Position numbers and translations under genes: made by a program. Shown piece by piece: positions 12,593 to 24,139 of a stretch of DNA of 64,000 bases. Under the pieces are notes generated by a model. The model was not told the origin of the DNA. It saw only the letters and a list, made by a program, of their open reading frames with translations, and searched no databases. This DNA is from Rhodocollybia butyracea (lineage: Eukaryota > Basidiomycota > Agaricomycetes > Agaricales > Omphalotaceae). The stretch spans positions 62,001 through 126,000 of the forward strand of contig JADNRY010000118.1 of NCBI GenBank assembly GCA_015501585.1. The letters are read 5' to 3'. Positions within the stretch are counted from its first letter, which is position 1. The number at the start of each line of letters is the position of its first letter.

Positions 12593-13038
12593 CCCAATGT
12601 TTGTCAAAATCTTCCATCATCCTCCCACTGCTATTCCTCACATTGCTGATCCTGCCATCGTTGAATGACTGCCTCTCCCCTGTGTGTATATTTTTTGTTT
12701 TTTTTTATCTTACGTTTTTGTACTCTATCTCTGGCTGTGACCAGGAATATATTGTTTTTGACCCTGCAGTGGTTGCTCCTTCCTTTTTGTTGTGCCTCCA
12801 CCTCTTGATATTAAAAATCTTTCTGTGTTCTGGCTAAGTTTTTCCTTTTAGCTTCTTCTATATTGACTCGCTCCCTAGTTATCATGCAAGGCCCTAATTA
12901 TTTTGTCGAGCTGCCTTTTCATGTTGAGTTTCATCATTTTGAGGTATGTTTATTATTTTTTCATTCCTTTGTTTACTCATATTTTTGTAGTTGCATCCAG
13001 GTTCTTGGATTGGGCATTTTATTTGCTTGCACATTCAA

Positions 13039-13149
13039 GCTGCAATCAAGTTAGATGACCCAAAAGCTCAGCTTGATTTTTGGCTGTCTCGTTTGGATGC
13101 GCCGTCAGCGCCATCAACAGTCCTTGGCAGGCCGCTAAATTGGCTGTAA
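13039..13149 (+). other. hAT-transposase-like fragment on the + strand
   Basis: A 36-codon frame contains 'LDFWLSRLDAPSAP' and ends in TAA at 13147. It resembles 'IKFWVSRLDSPGA' of the hAT 1 transposase, but on the opposite strand. It follows a possible intron ending in CAG. It could be the last exon of the second frame of the element or a relic of another hAT. Confidence 0.35.
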
Positions 13150-13645
13150 ATCATCTATTGGGCGATGGTCAGTTATCATTTGTTTCACATTCAATTCTTA
13201 TAAGTTTTATTACAATCTTTCCTTTTAGTCAATTGTGCTTCTAACGACAACACTGACTACGATGACATGCCAGACCTTCACTTTACATGACCTTTATATA
13301 GTGTTTGATATCATACCAGTATTAGTACTTTTTTTGCGCTCAGAACTGGTTCTAACCAGAAAATACATGCTTTTGGCATATCCAATGGCATTTGTTTTCT
13401 GGATAGATTTAGATATCTGTTCGTTATTATTGAGCACATTGTGGTTTTCGTAATTTTTTTACCTTCTGCTGGCCTGGTCACAGGTACCTGCAGGTCATGT
13501 TAAATGTTCTTGGAGGCTGACCGGCAACCGGTTGTGACCCGTGGGAACCCGGTACCTGTCCCGGCCGGTCACAGGTCTGCAGGTATTCCCACGGGTCATA
13601 CCCCCAGGTACCAGAACATGACCAGGACTCGTGTCCATCTTTAAT

Positions 13646-14300
13646 TGTAGGAGTGGAACTTGTATCTCATCTCACTCTGACCATAGTTATCTTATACACC
13701 ACAGCCTTAGTATTGAAGCCCTGCGGGACCTGGGTTGCTTAGTGGTGCGAAATCATAAAAATCATGATAATAACTCGAAGAAAAAATCAGCAAGAATTTA
13801 GAAACAGGGGTTGCGGCAGGAACTGTCATAGTCTGCCAAATCTGAGTTTGTAAAGTGACTGATAAAGGCATCAACAGGTTGGCTAAGGTGATTGTAAAAA
13901 CTGAACAGTGAGTTTTAATCAATTAAGGCAGAGCGCATGAAGAACACACCTACCGGAATGCATCGGGACCTTCAGAGATCAACATTGGACTAGAAAAAAG
14001 TAGCATTTTCAATATTATTGTATAAGAGATACCGACAAAGCAGAATGCCTTTCCTATGGAACAAGATGCCCAACTGCTCAGGACAGAATGGGTGTCAATA
14101 CAATTAGGTCAAACTGAATTGCCACCAGGAATGCTTGATAGTTCAAACGTTCAAGATCAACATGAGCACTTCTGGAAATGTGAGCATGGTACTACGATAC
14201 AATCTTTCATTTGCTCCAACGGCATTTTAGGTGGAAGCGCAGTGGTGTTCTATAAGCCCAGTGCAGCGCAATGTATGTTTATAGTAATAATAGGTATCAG
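13646..14300. repeat. Duplicated flank block alpha, copy 2
   Basis: This is the continuation of the flank of copy B behind the hAT insertion, starting 'GGAGTGGAACTTGT' as at 1766. It aligns with 1755-2430, 30535-31300 and 35395-36250. Minus-strand frames resemble those of the other copies ('SVFTITLANL' here, 'SVFRVTLANL' at 30.7 kb) but are interrupted. Confidence 0.6.
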
Positions 14301-14430
14301 AGTACTTACAATATATATTATCTGCTTGTGTATGATCAAGGTCCAGAGCTTCATGGAGTTGAACAAATGATACTTAAGAAATGATACTTAATATTTGTAC
14401 TAGCTTCAAATAATAAAGTGGAATTCATAT

Positions 14431-14560
14431 TCTGAGTAGCCATGCTACACCATGCACCACTTGTTGTGCTCAGCCCAGTCAACATGCACGCACTTGCATG
14501 CATCATGCACCGCGTTTGCACACATCTGCACGCACCCAGCATGCACCATGCATGGGGTGC
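14431..14560. repeat. GCATGCA-rich low-complexity tract
   Basis: Degenerate TGCATGCA/TGCACGCA units over about 130 bp. There is no regular period and no coding support. Confidence 0.6.
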
Positions 14561-17224
14561 ACGGCAAAATATATGTGCCACACAGGCAGTTGGTACATCT
14601 AAGCACAATAATCGGTAGCTCTGTTAGACTGCTATGCGAGGTGGTAGTCATGGTAGCCTACCCAGTTAGTACATAGCATAGGAGCGAGCTATGACCATTC
14701 GTGGTTCCTAATATAGCGAAATTGAAGAAAACGGCATTGCTTTCTGGTCTACACTATTCCCTTCATTGTGTGACTGACATGGGCACTACGAGCCAAGCTA
14801 GTGAGGATACCTGGGCTGCCCGGAGATGTTAACGCTAGCTGTCAATCTAGTTATACCCAAGAGTGTATACTCTCTAAACTACAGGTCATCTCAAGGCAGG
14901 ATAAGTACTAAGCTAATGAGGCATTCCTTGCACTAAGACCCCCAACAAGCTATGTTAAGATGAAGACTTTACAGTCTGTAACATTGGACCAGAATGATCC
15001 CAAGGAAACCATAGAGGTCTATCTGTGGCACTGGTTGTATCTGTGAAAGTGGTGGAAACATGCTTAGTGATTCCACAGAAAGCTACGTGCTAGGATATCC
15101 TTGGTTAATCAAAACATTTGATCTTAGAAATCATACATGGGAAGTCTTCTCCATTAAAGCCGACTATTGGGAATCACTTGTAGGCACTCAGCACAGCTGC
15201 TCAAGGCTATCATAAGTGGTATTGATAAAAAGCTAGACACCGGGACTTCTTGAGAGAATGTTAATTACACTCAGGATGGACAGAACTATCCAAGGAGTAC
15301 AATGAAACTCACCCAAGGGAAACCAGGCGGCAAGTGATCACAAAGTGTAGAGGTACTCCTGACCCCAGAGAATTGTGGAGTAGTTGAGAAACCTTGTTTG
15401 GATCAAAACACTCTAAACCTATGTTAATCCTCACAAAATTACATTTTACCTCTGATATTATATGGTACACATGATAAAGAAATAGTCCATTCTTGGGTAA
15501 TGATACCCAAGAATGGACTATTTCTTTCTTGTGTGTACCATATGTAGGCTGGAGTTTCCTTTCTGAGCCAGATTCCTCTGTTCCACTCTCTTTCTGTCTC
15601 TCTCTGTATCTGATTCATCTACTTTTTGTATCAAATTTAACTCTCTTTCCTCAGTATATAAGCCAAACATATTTATTCAATAAGACAAGTTTCTTGCCCT
15701 CAACTTGACTGCTAAGACCAGTGCTCTGTAGAATGTCCCCATGGGACTAGTAGCATGATGCCTCCTGACTTGGTGATCTTTCGAAAGTAATAAACTTCAT
15801 GCGCTTCGCAAAGCCCATTCATATCTTGATTCAAAAATAAGTGTGTAGAGCTCCCTTGAACTCCAGATCAACTCAAATCTAGTTGCTTCCTTAGAGGGGA
15901 CGGCTTCTAGTAAGGGATTACTTGGCTCCAGAATGAGGGTTCCTTAGTAGACTTCCCCATGAAGTTAGGCGAGCCATTGTGGTACAAGTTCCTAGTGATT
16001 AAGTTCACTCACAATATCATAGCCTGGCCCAGAGTTTGGTTGGGGACTTTACAGCATCACAGCAGCTAGTGCCAGAGTTTGCCTAGGGTTGTTGACAAGC
16101 CTCAAGGCTACTATTCTAGCTAGCCAGAGTTTGCCTAGGAGAATCTTAGTTTTGGTTTTGGTTATTTGATTTGGACACACTTCCCTTGTACACCTGTACA
16201 CCCCACTAGGCTTTTCTTGACTTAGTTCTAGAAGTTGTTTAAGCTTAGTTACCCATGTTACATCAGGAAAAGTACCCCTCAACTCAAGGCTACTAAATGC
16301 AACTTTTGGCAACTTAAGTGCCTCTCGGTGCCCCTCGGCCCTAGAGTGACTTCACCGACTTAATCAAAGGTTAGCATAGTTCCTGTGCCTGAGTTTGCCA
16401 AGGTTGAATCAATGCAACTTGGATTTAATGGCAAATCTGACAGGTCCGCTCAAGTTGCAACCGGGTCTACTCAAGTTGTAACCAGGTCCACTCAAGCCGC
16501 AACCTGGGCAACTCAACTTCACTCAAGTCAGCTGAGCAGCTCTCAAACGAGACTAAAGTAATCTTACTATTGCTTCTTCTCAGCTTTCCCTCTGCTTATA
16601 GATACATCAAATGAAAGGCGTTTCTGAACCATTATTTATTTGACCCATCTCTATATAAAATTACGGTGCTACAGTAGTCGAAGACAACCATTGAAGATTA
16701 TGAACTGAGCTATGCATGCATAGTAGAAGCGTGCAAGTAGGAATAGATGAGGAAAGTGAGGTAGATAGATGGAGACATTAACATTGCAGGCGGCCACAAA
16801 TGAGAGCGACAAGTAAATGGAAAGGACTGCGGAATGTGTGCCACAACTAGACCTAACGGAAAACATCAGATATATGACCGAGGAAATCAAAAAAGTCTCA
16901 CCTGATACAAGTATATGCAACAGAACATAAAAAGGCCTAAGGGAAAAAAGTGCAGATGAAAACAGGAGCTGAACACCAACAGCATTGAAAACATACCAGG
17001 TTTGCCCACAGGAAATCACTAAAGCAATGCCGTATTAGTGAGCAGATAAGATAGACTTGACAAGAACTTACAGAAAGAGAGAAGAGAGAAAAGAGAAAGC
17101 GCAGAAAGAGATGATGGAAGAGCAAGAGTGAGAGTGTTGCCTGGGAACTGACACGTCAAGTCCAACATGACGTGTGTTGTAAGGCCATGTGATCCAGTGA
17201 ATCTAGTGTTGATGCCTCTGGGCA

Positions 17225-17400
17225 CCTCGAGTATCCTTGCTAGTTTAGTATCAGACTACGCTTGTGGGCATATCGTCACGACTAACTGAGTATTATCGCT
17301 GAGATACTAAGCGTTAGCTACAGTTATCACGTTCGGGCTCTGTATAACCCTCTTATTGTATGTGTAGCACATATACATTGTCAAAATATATGGCTACAAG
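17225..17400 (-). repeat. Diverged reversed R1 fragment
   Basis: Read on the - strand, the stretch follows the first about 180 bp of R1 (compare 'TCACGTTCGGGCTCTGTATA' with the R1 complement). It is diverged by substitutions and small gaps. Confidence 0.5.
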
Positions 17401-17433
17401 CCTAAGTGCAAAATCTGCATATTAGCACGCAGG

Positions 17434-17553
17434 GCTTGTACAAGCATTGCGCACGCGTGCAGAGCTTGTACAAGTGTTCTGCACACATGTAGAGCTTGTA
17501 CAGGCGTTGTACATGCGTGCAGAGCTTGTACAAGTGTTCTGCATGCGAGTGGA
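17434..17553. repeat. 30-bp minisatellite, four units
   Basis: Units start at 17434, 17464, 17494 and 17524, each opening with GCTTGTACA. The period is exactly 30 bp with substitutions and no indels. A minus-strand frame reads through it as a ten-residue repeat, but nothing else supports coding. Confidence 0.8.
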
Positions 17554-17940
17554 GTTGGCTTCTGGTACCTCCGTATACTCGAAATTGTATCGCTTTAACT
17601 GATGTGTGCACACTACTCACAGACTTGCAAGTGTGGGCCATCGCGCCAAACGCATGGCAGGTATGAGTCCTGTATGCTGCTAGTTCATTCACTTATTGTC
17701 GTGCACTGCAATGTATCAGGGAAAAAAACTGGAAGCTCAGGTAACAAGGAGGCTGGCTCAACTCCAGAAAGGTGAAATTCCACACAGATTGCAGCACTAA
17801 CGACAGTAAGGTGATGGAACATCAAGATTTTCAAGTAAAATGAGATTATACTATCATCACATTGAAATTAAATAAAAAGCTTCCATATCTGTAAATTCTT
17901 CGAGGAAGCTGCTATGGCATAGGAAGATAGATACCATGTG
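17548..17940 (+). repeat. Inverted dispersed repeat, left copy
   Basis: About 393 bp that recurs in reverse orientation at 22113-22504 with only scattered differences. It lies within the 16261-18468 element. No coding content is recognised. Confidence 0.75.
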
Positions 17941-18683
17941 AATTGGCCTTATACTTCTTAAGTCAGTTCAGGTTACTCAAGCTAACTCAAGTCAACCTGA
18001 AGTTGGAATAAGTACTCAAGTCAACTTAAGTTGTTGAGGCTAGAACCGCCCCCATTACTATTAGGAGTCCCGCTTCTCAGGCCCGTTGCCGGTATAAGGG
18101 GAGGTAATGATTGTTTTTCCTTTCTTTACCTTATAGGCATATCCTTTATCTTTGTTGCCTAATCTTTACTTACTTGCTTCATTGAAAGACCGCCTTGGGA
18201 GGCGGCATCAATACATTATTTATATTTCGTTACTTTCCTTTATTTTCCCTCAGTCGTTGTACACTCGTGTACTACTGAGGGTAAGCTTATTCATATATTT
18301 ACTTGTGTTCTTCGTACTGATATTCACTTATAGTTTAGATTACTTACTAAGTTCACAGGTACTTATATTTCACAATACAGAGTCGTTGTACACTTGTGTA
18401 CTACTGAGGTTTAGATTACTTACTAAGTTCACATAAGTCAACTTAAGTATTTTAGACTTTTCCTGATGTAGTGCTACAGTCTTTAACCTGGAGCAGTTGT
18501 GCATGTACCTCCAATACTATAAGACTTTCCTTCAGGGAATCTCTGACAACCCGCCCTTGCTCCCTTACATATCAATAGTCTGGTTAGGTGCAGTAGTGTT
18601 TTTGTTAGGTTGTTTTATAGCACCTGTCACACACCTCCATGTAAATACCCAAATACCGGGCGACATTGATAACCACATCCAAC

Positions 18684-19335
18684 TAGAGATGTCCACGAGT
18701 CCGGATCCAAGTATACTTGGATCCGGAGCGCAAGTACTTGTGGCCTAAAAGGCCTGACTCGTGACCCGTGGGAAACGGGTCACTGACTCGCAAGTATTAC
18801 TTGCGGGTCTCACAAGTACTTGTGGATCCACACACTAATCAAGTAGTTACAGCTATATTCACAAGTATTTACCATTATTTACTTGCATACAGTGATTGTA
18901 CAGTGTATAATGCTATTAAAAACCTGTACTTTACTTGTTACACTAATAAGTTCATACTATGGTATGAAGTAAAAATGTACTGACAGTTAGGCTTTGGATT
19001 GTAGACAGCCTACAGCGATTGGGCGCTAAAATAAGCGCTCATTCGCTGTGAGCTGTCTACAACCTCAAACATGTGTGGCAGTACTTACTATAATAAATAT
19101 GATACTATTAATTACTGTAAGTTTTGATCACCAACAACAAATATATGAGTTCATATTGCTTGCGTAAGTCACACAAGTACTTGCAAGTCAACTGAAAATT
19201 GCAAATGTCTGACTTGTGACCCGCGCCTGACCCGTGGGAAATGGATCCTGGGATCCGCGAGTCACATACTTGCGGGTTTTCCCACGGATCTTACCTGCGA
19301 GTACTTGTGAAGACTTGGACTCGTGGACATCTCTA
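18684..19335. mobile_element. hAT-type MITE with perfect 8-bp duplication
   Basis: The inverted ends are TAGAGATGTCCACGAGTCC (18684) and its complement ending at 19335. The target duplication CATCCAAC is perfect on both sides (18676-18683 and 19336-19343). The element is 652 bp, noncoding, with internal palindromes of the ACTTGTG/CACAAGT type. The ends resemble those of hAT 1 (AGATGGACACGAGTCC). Confidence 0.85.
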
Positions 19336-19343
19336 CATCCAAC

Positions 19344-22112
19344 TGTGACTAGATCCTCAATTCACCGTGGCTAGTCTGTGTTTGCATGACTAATGATGAA
19401 CGCAATGTCAGTATCAATTACCGTGTCAATAAATGTCTTTGCGTTCAATTTCACAAGTATTTTGAGGATATGGGGTTCAAGGGAGTTGGGAAGTTTTTGA
19501 TGCTGATCATGGATAAGCATCATGCCAAAAGGCGACAAGGACAACGGTTCTCATCCATGTGTTGTGGGTGAAAGAGCACATTCTTTATCTCGGAGGCAGT
19601 GTGTTTTCAGTGAGACTCAGAAAAGTGACATAGGCTTAGTATGGACTGATCCGTAGTGTGTAGTGCTCTGTAGCGGAAGTAGCAGAGTAGCAAAGTACCC
19701 CTGTTTGTACAGTACAGTACTGCTTGATATCATTCAGTATCAGTCACTCAGGGCTCAGTATGGATCAGTAGCATCAGCATTCCTCACTGGCATGTAATAA
19801 CCTATACTTTATCACTACTGACTGCTATTTTAGCAGTCCATAGCTACCATACTCCACAGTTGTACAACAGACAGCCCATTACCCACTTAATATTATACAC
19901 AGAACAGTAGAAAATGAAAACAAAAACATATTGCATCTATGTACACATACCTACAGAATAGCACACATAACTACATAATATACAGCTTTGGATCTTTGAA
20001 GATATGAAACTTCACCTAACCAAAATATAGCATCCATCCAGGACAGAGAAGTTCAAAACCCTTGAAAAGCAAAATGAAGTCAGTAATTATGTAAGGATTC
20101 GAACTCACATGCAGCTCAGAAACAAATCAACAATACTAGTAAAGGAGGTAGTGAAGCACTGAAAAGCAAACAAGGTTAGTAACAGTCCTAGTAGAAAAAA
20201 AAAGATTGCAATGTATGTAGGGTGATGACAAATACAAAGGAACAAGCAAGGAAAGCGTCCAAAACAGAACTCAGGTTGATCGCATTTTTCAAGAAATTGG
20301 GAGTCCTGAATGAAATGAAGGCTCATCCTTATGGCGGGTTTTGCGTGAGAATTTGTCCCGATTAAGCCTTATTTTGTCCAAATCGGGTTGACCCAATAAG
20401 GAGTTTGTTTCGATATATTTGGAGTGTCAAAGCATGCATCATGTGCCCTATTACCTCTATGCCAAGAACATTATTTTTTTTAGTTCTCGTCCAGCACATT
20501 ACCTTTGGCTTATGGTATTTTGAAAACTAGCTCTTCTTGGTTCTAGCTCTATTTCAGAGCCTACTGAAATTGCGTCAAAGAATGGCCACACATCTCCACA
20601 CAGTAACTGCTCCCATCAATATCCTCAAATTAGGTATATTGACTCATTCTCATGGATAGTGCAACAGATGATCCTGATTCATCTACAACCTCTGTAGCTG
20701 CTCCTCTTCTGGCATATCATCCACTTTATTCAATGTCCGGCTCAAGGAACTTCTCTTCATCCGACTTTTCTATTCCTTCTCCACAGCCTCCTCCGCGCCC
20801 TCAAGTGCCACTACCATCATCAATGGAATGCTCTGGACTGCTGGTGGAGCAGACCAACATGAAGCTGGGACACATGCAAGGACACCAATTACTATCTGTT
20901 TAATCCTGGTGCAGTGGAGGTCAGTGGTGCCTACTGAGTATGTCGGTCCAGTGACCAGTGCAACTATGGTGCCCACTCGGAAGACAGTTATGAAGACAGT
21001 TTTATCACGATCTGGGCTCTCGATGTTGATGGAGCCAGGAGGAGTGTATTGAGTTGATGAAGGTGGCTTCTAGCAAGGTGACAAGTCTTGAGGGTGTCGA
21101 CGACAAGTTGTACTGCATGCAACATTGTTCCAGACCTTGGATTGTGGGTTGCTCATCATGGACTGCCGGTATTGAAGATTACCGCTGATCCGCTTGAGAT
21201 CAAAAAGTACGGAAGCCTGGAATCACAACTTGGCAAAGCTAGATTTCATGCACAGGCATCTGGCGAGTATTATCCTTTTTCATGACATCCTGGGTTTCAA
21301 GAGGTCACTGATTTGGAGTCAAGGAAGATGGCAGTGAAAAGTGCATTGCTGAGTCGGGTGGACTCGAAAAGAAATAAGATGGAGGCGACGCTGCTGGGTA
21401 TTTGATAAGGTGACCAGGGTGTATAAGAGGTGGTATGATGCATTGAGGTTGGCAGTGAGGTTGGCAATGTGTCCGGGTTGCCCATACTCAATTGTTCATA
21501 CTAAAAGCTTGATCAATGATATGCGTGTTATCGTGAAGATTTTCCGGAGGTCCTCGGTGAAGGGGATGGTCAAGCAAAGCATGGGAGGAAAACAAAGGTA
21601 TATTTCTTGCTTCCTTGTTTTTTAAAAGGTTCCTAATTGGTTTTGATAGGGCAAAATTTTGTCTCGTTTCCTCATTGACAACATCCATCCATCATGCTGT
21701 TGACATGCTTGAATAGCAACTTCTTTTCCCTTCGCTTGTGGAGCCTTTGATAGTGGCGATGGTTCTACTAGACTACAGCCTGAATTAATTGGGCTACTCC
21801 TCTCTCGACATGTCAATTACCCCCTAGAACCTCCTAGGCGCCCCTCCTTCCTGGAACTGAAAGTTGTTGTGGAATAAGTGATCTGGTTACACTTGTGCAC
21901 TCGGTTGTTAGACCTTTAGTACAATTGTCTGGTCTCCCCCAGGACCTCTACAGTATTTATACTACTTACAATACCTTCTAGAATATTCTACATAGTACTG
22001 GTACTTATAAGTAGGCTGAGTAAGGACTGAGTAATACTAAAGAAAGTACTAGAATGTTCCAGTACAGACTCAAATCTACAACAAAAGTATCTTACTGTAA
22101 TGCTACACTAGC
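19344..22112. other. Repeat-derived or intergenic stretch, no supported gene
   Basis: The first 140 bp resemble 1000-1140 of the A-B flank. Between 20650 and 21620 several + strand frames (for example 'VRLAMCPGCPYSIVH' near 21470) are broken by stops and could be a decayed gene, but I recognise no family. The rest shows no clear gene or repeat. Confidence 0.4.
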
Positions 22113-22504
22113 ACATGGTATCTATCTTCCTATGCCATAGCAGCTTCCTCGAAGAATTTACAGATATGGAAGCTTTTTATTTACTTTCAACGTGATGATA
22201 GTATAATCTCATTTTACTTGCAAATCTTGATGTTCCATCACCTTACTGTCGTTAGTGCTGCAATCTGTGTGGAATTTCACCTTTCTGGAGTTGAGCCAGC
22301 CTCCTTGTTACCTGAGCTTCCAGTTTTTTTCCCTGATACATTGCAGTGCACGACAATAAGTGAATGAACTAGCAGCATACAGGACTCATACCTGCCACGC
22401 GTTTGGCACGATGGCCCACACTTGCAAGTCTGTGAGTAGTGTGCACACATCAGTTAAAGCGACACAATTTCAAGTATACGGATGTACCAGAAGCCAACTC
22501 CACT
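22113..22504 (-). repeat. Inverted dispersed repeat, right copy
   Basis: Reverse-complement copy of 17548-17940. At this site the flanking inverted-repeat element is absent, so the 393-bp module moves or was duplicated independently of it. Confidence 0.75.
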
Positions 22505-22857
22505 GCTACCTGATGCTCTAAGATCTTCACAGTTTTGAGGAACTGGAAATGAGGAAAAAAATATACTTCAACTTTAGAGGTTTCCATCAAACAGTTCCCA
22601 GTGCAACCACCTGAATGTAGTTGAAGAGGTGAAGAACTGAAGTCTGAAACAAAGTTGAAAAGGTGAGTGGTAGAAAGAGGGCACGTGAGACTGTACAGGT
22701 AGTGATGCCGGTAGATCAGCAATGAAGAGCTCAGAACAAAGATATAGTAATAAAAGCCTTGTTATAACAAGGCGGTCCTTTGTATGAAAAATCGTTGTTA
22801 TAACAAGTACAGCTAATTATTACGCTGTTGCTACGTAATTACATCATTGTGTCAATG
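22505..22857. other. No gene seen
   Basis: A minus-strand frame at 22450-22722 overlaps the dispersed repeat and has no recognisable domain. A short inverted 'TTGTTATAACAA' pair occurs near 22760 and 22800. Confidence 0.4.
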
Positions 22858-23100
22858 CGTAAATTTCGGGCCCGCCTCCGCTTCCCTCCCCTCCCTTGCA
22901 AGCTCGGGGGGTCCCCCAAGCCGGGAAGTCATTGGCGGGCACACTAAAGCCTTATTTACGCGGTATATGTATCCCGAGCGCCTGCGGCGCTCCCTAAACC
23001 CTAACAAAACCCTAACCCTAAACCCTAACCAAGCCCCGAACCCTAACAAGCCCTAAACGCACTTTTGGCAATGCCAACGGTTACTCTCGTTAGGGTTAGC
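22858..23100 (+). repeat. Dispersed GC-rich repeat ending in telomere-like array
   Basis: It begins near 'CTTCCCTCCCCTCCCTTGCA', contains a GCGCC...GGCGC palindrome (22979) and ends in degenerate CCCTAA units (about 22994-23062) and a short reversed TTAGGG run (23086-23099). The same module occurs reversed at about 50108-50675. The arrays are interstitial and degenerate, not a chromosome end. Confidence 0.65.
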
Positions 23101-23719
23101 TTTACGGCATTAGTTGCGCTCACTTATAAGTAGAACACCTATTGTAGTTATCAGCACTGTAATTATTAGTATTGTTGTCAATATCAGCAAATTGTCATAC
23201 AAAGGTTGGCCTTCATATAACAAGTACATAATTATTAAATCAGTGTCAGTAGGTGCAATGAACTCAACATTTTTGAACATCTGGCGGCGGGCCATTTAGT
23301 CGGGGCTTCTGACAAGCACGAAACCTTCCTCAAGCAAATAATATTTGATGTTATCCAACCGTGATTTGAGAGTAGCGCAGTAGGCTTGCACAATTCTGGT
23401 TTTTTAGCCTTGTAGCAGACAATTTGACAATGATAATAGCGTTGGCTAAGGAATATGTACATACTGAGAATACTGATCACTACTTATACGGCAGGGGGCG
23501 CTACGCACCATTTCACTGTTTCCTGATGGACGCTGATGTGGTGGGCATGTCTCCCCTAGGCAATACTCCACTCCGGTTAACACCTTCATTATTTTCAATA
23601 GCTTCCCAGCTCTTCACTTCGTTCAAGTAGGCTGTGTAAACCAGTGATTTAATTCTTATGTGGCGACATTAGTTCCGCTGATCCACATACATAATGGCTC
23701 TGATTTTGTTCAATGTTGT
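23101..23719. other. No gene seen upstream of the outer LTR element
   Basis: AT-rich stretch with short overlapping frames on both strands and no recognisable domain. Bases 23715-23719 (GTTGT) are the left target duplication of the LTR element. Confidence 0.45.
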
Positions 23720-23971
23720 TGTAACGCCTCCGCCTCTCCATAATCACCACTGACTGTATCCGGCAATACGGTCATCCTAGACGCCGCCGATAGACCAAAC
23801 GGTCTATCTTATCATTCTATTTATTTTTAATTATATAATAAATCGTTACTATAAGTATCGTACGATTACTTAAGAGCCTAGTTAGTCTTTTACACCGTTG
23901 TACACACAATAGTATCCTATTTGTCGTGTTCACCGGTGTTCTTAAGGACTTTGCCCATAGGGCGCGTTATA
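23720..23971 (+). repeat. 5' LTR of the outer gag-only element
   Basis: 252 bp, TGTAAC...GTTATA. Nearly identical to 28575-28827. It contains an A/T-rich core near 23820-23850 (TATTTTTAATTATATAATAA) that may serve as promoter. Confidence 0.9.
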
Positions 23972-24139
23972 CTTTTTTGAACATCAAAAAATTACTATTG
24001 TGTGAATAACACAAAGCTATTAGTTTAACAAGCTAAAAACAGTTATACTACCAAGTATAACAACCATTATTCCAACTCGCTACACAATCTATACAAGCCC
24101 GCTCCATTTTTCCTTCCCACTATATCATTCACTGTCCTT

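Larger units (their letters stand above)
5991..13643. mobile_element. hAT DNA transposon 1, with nested R1
   Basis: The terminal inverted repeats are TAAAGATGGACAC at 5997 and the reverse complement ending at 13643. The flanking 8-bp target duplication matches in 7 of 8 bases (ATTGTAGC / ATTGTAGG). Six bases (5991-5996) separate the left duplication from the recognisable repeat. Both subterminal regions (6005-6180 and 13490-13630) are rich in CCGGT and ACCTG palindromes, typical of transposase-binding regions of such elements. Inside are a minus-strand BED/hAT transposase, an opposite-strand second frame, and an R1 repeat (10544-12592). Removing R1 leaves about 5.6 kb. Confidence 0.8.
16261..18468. 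mobile_element. Inverted-repeat DNA element of 2.2 kb inside R1, no transposase
   Basis: The ends are CATCAGGAAAAGT (16261) and ACTTTTCCTGATG (ending 18468), flanked by TA on both sides. R1 sequence continues on either side. The subterminal regions carry many ACTCAAGTTG-like repeats in both orientations. It contains a reversed R1 fragment, a 30-bp minisatellite and a 393-bp repeat also found inverted at 22113. No transposase is visible, so it would need to be mobilised in trans. The ends match the foldback elements at 51338, 56147 and 62082. Confidence 0.65.
14791..18653. repeat. R1 repeat, copy 2, 5'-truncated and split
   Basis: It starts inside R1 at 'GAGCCAAGCTAG', runs to 16260, is interrupted by the inverted-repeat element 16261-18468, and resumes to 18653 at 'TAAATACCCAAA'. 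It keeps TATATAAG (15655). Compared with copies 1 and 3, many CpG sites are TpG or CpA, for example 'ccggga' against 'taggat' and 'tcgcggcac' against 'tctgtggcac'. Confidence 0.65.

Noticed and set aside
17402..17692. Minus-strand frame with a ten-residue repeat (LYKLC...)
   Set aside because: It is the 30-bp minisatellite read in frame; period 30 keeps any frame open.
20095..20120. tRNA-like 'GATTCGAACTC' string
   Set aside because: It resembles a T-arm on the minus strand, but no acceptor stem, D-arm or anticodon arm can be folded around it.
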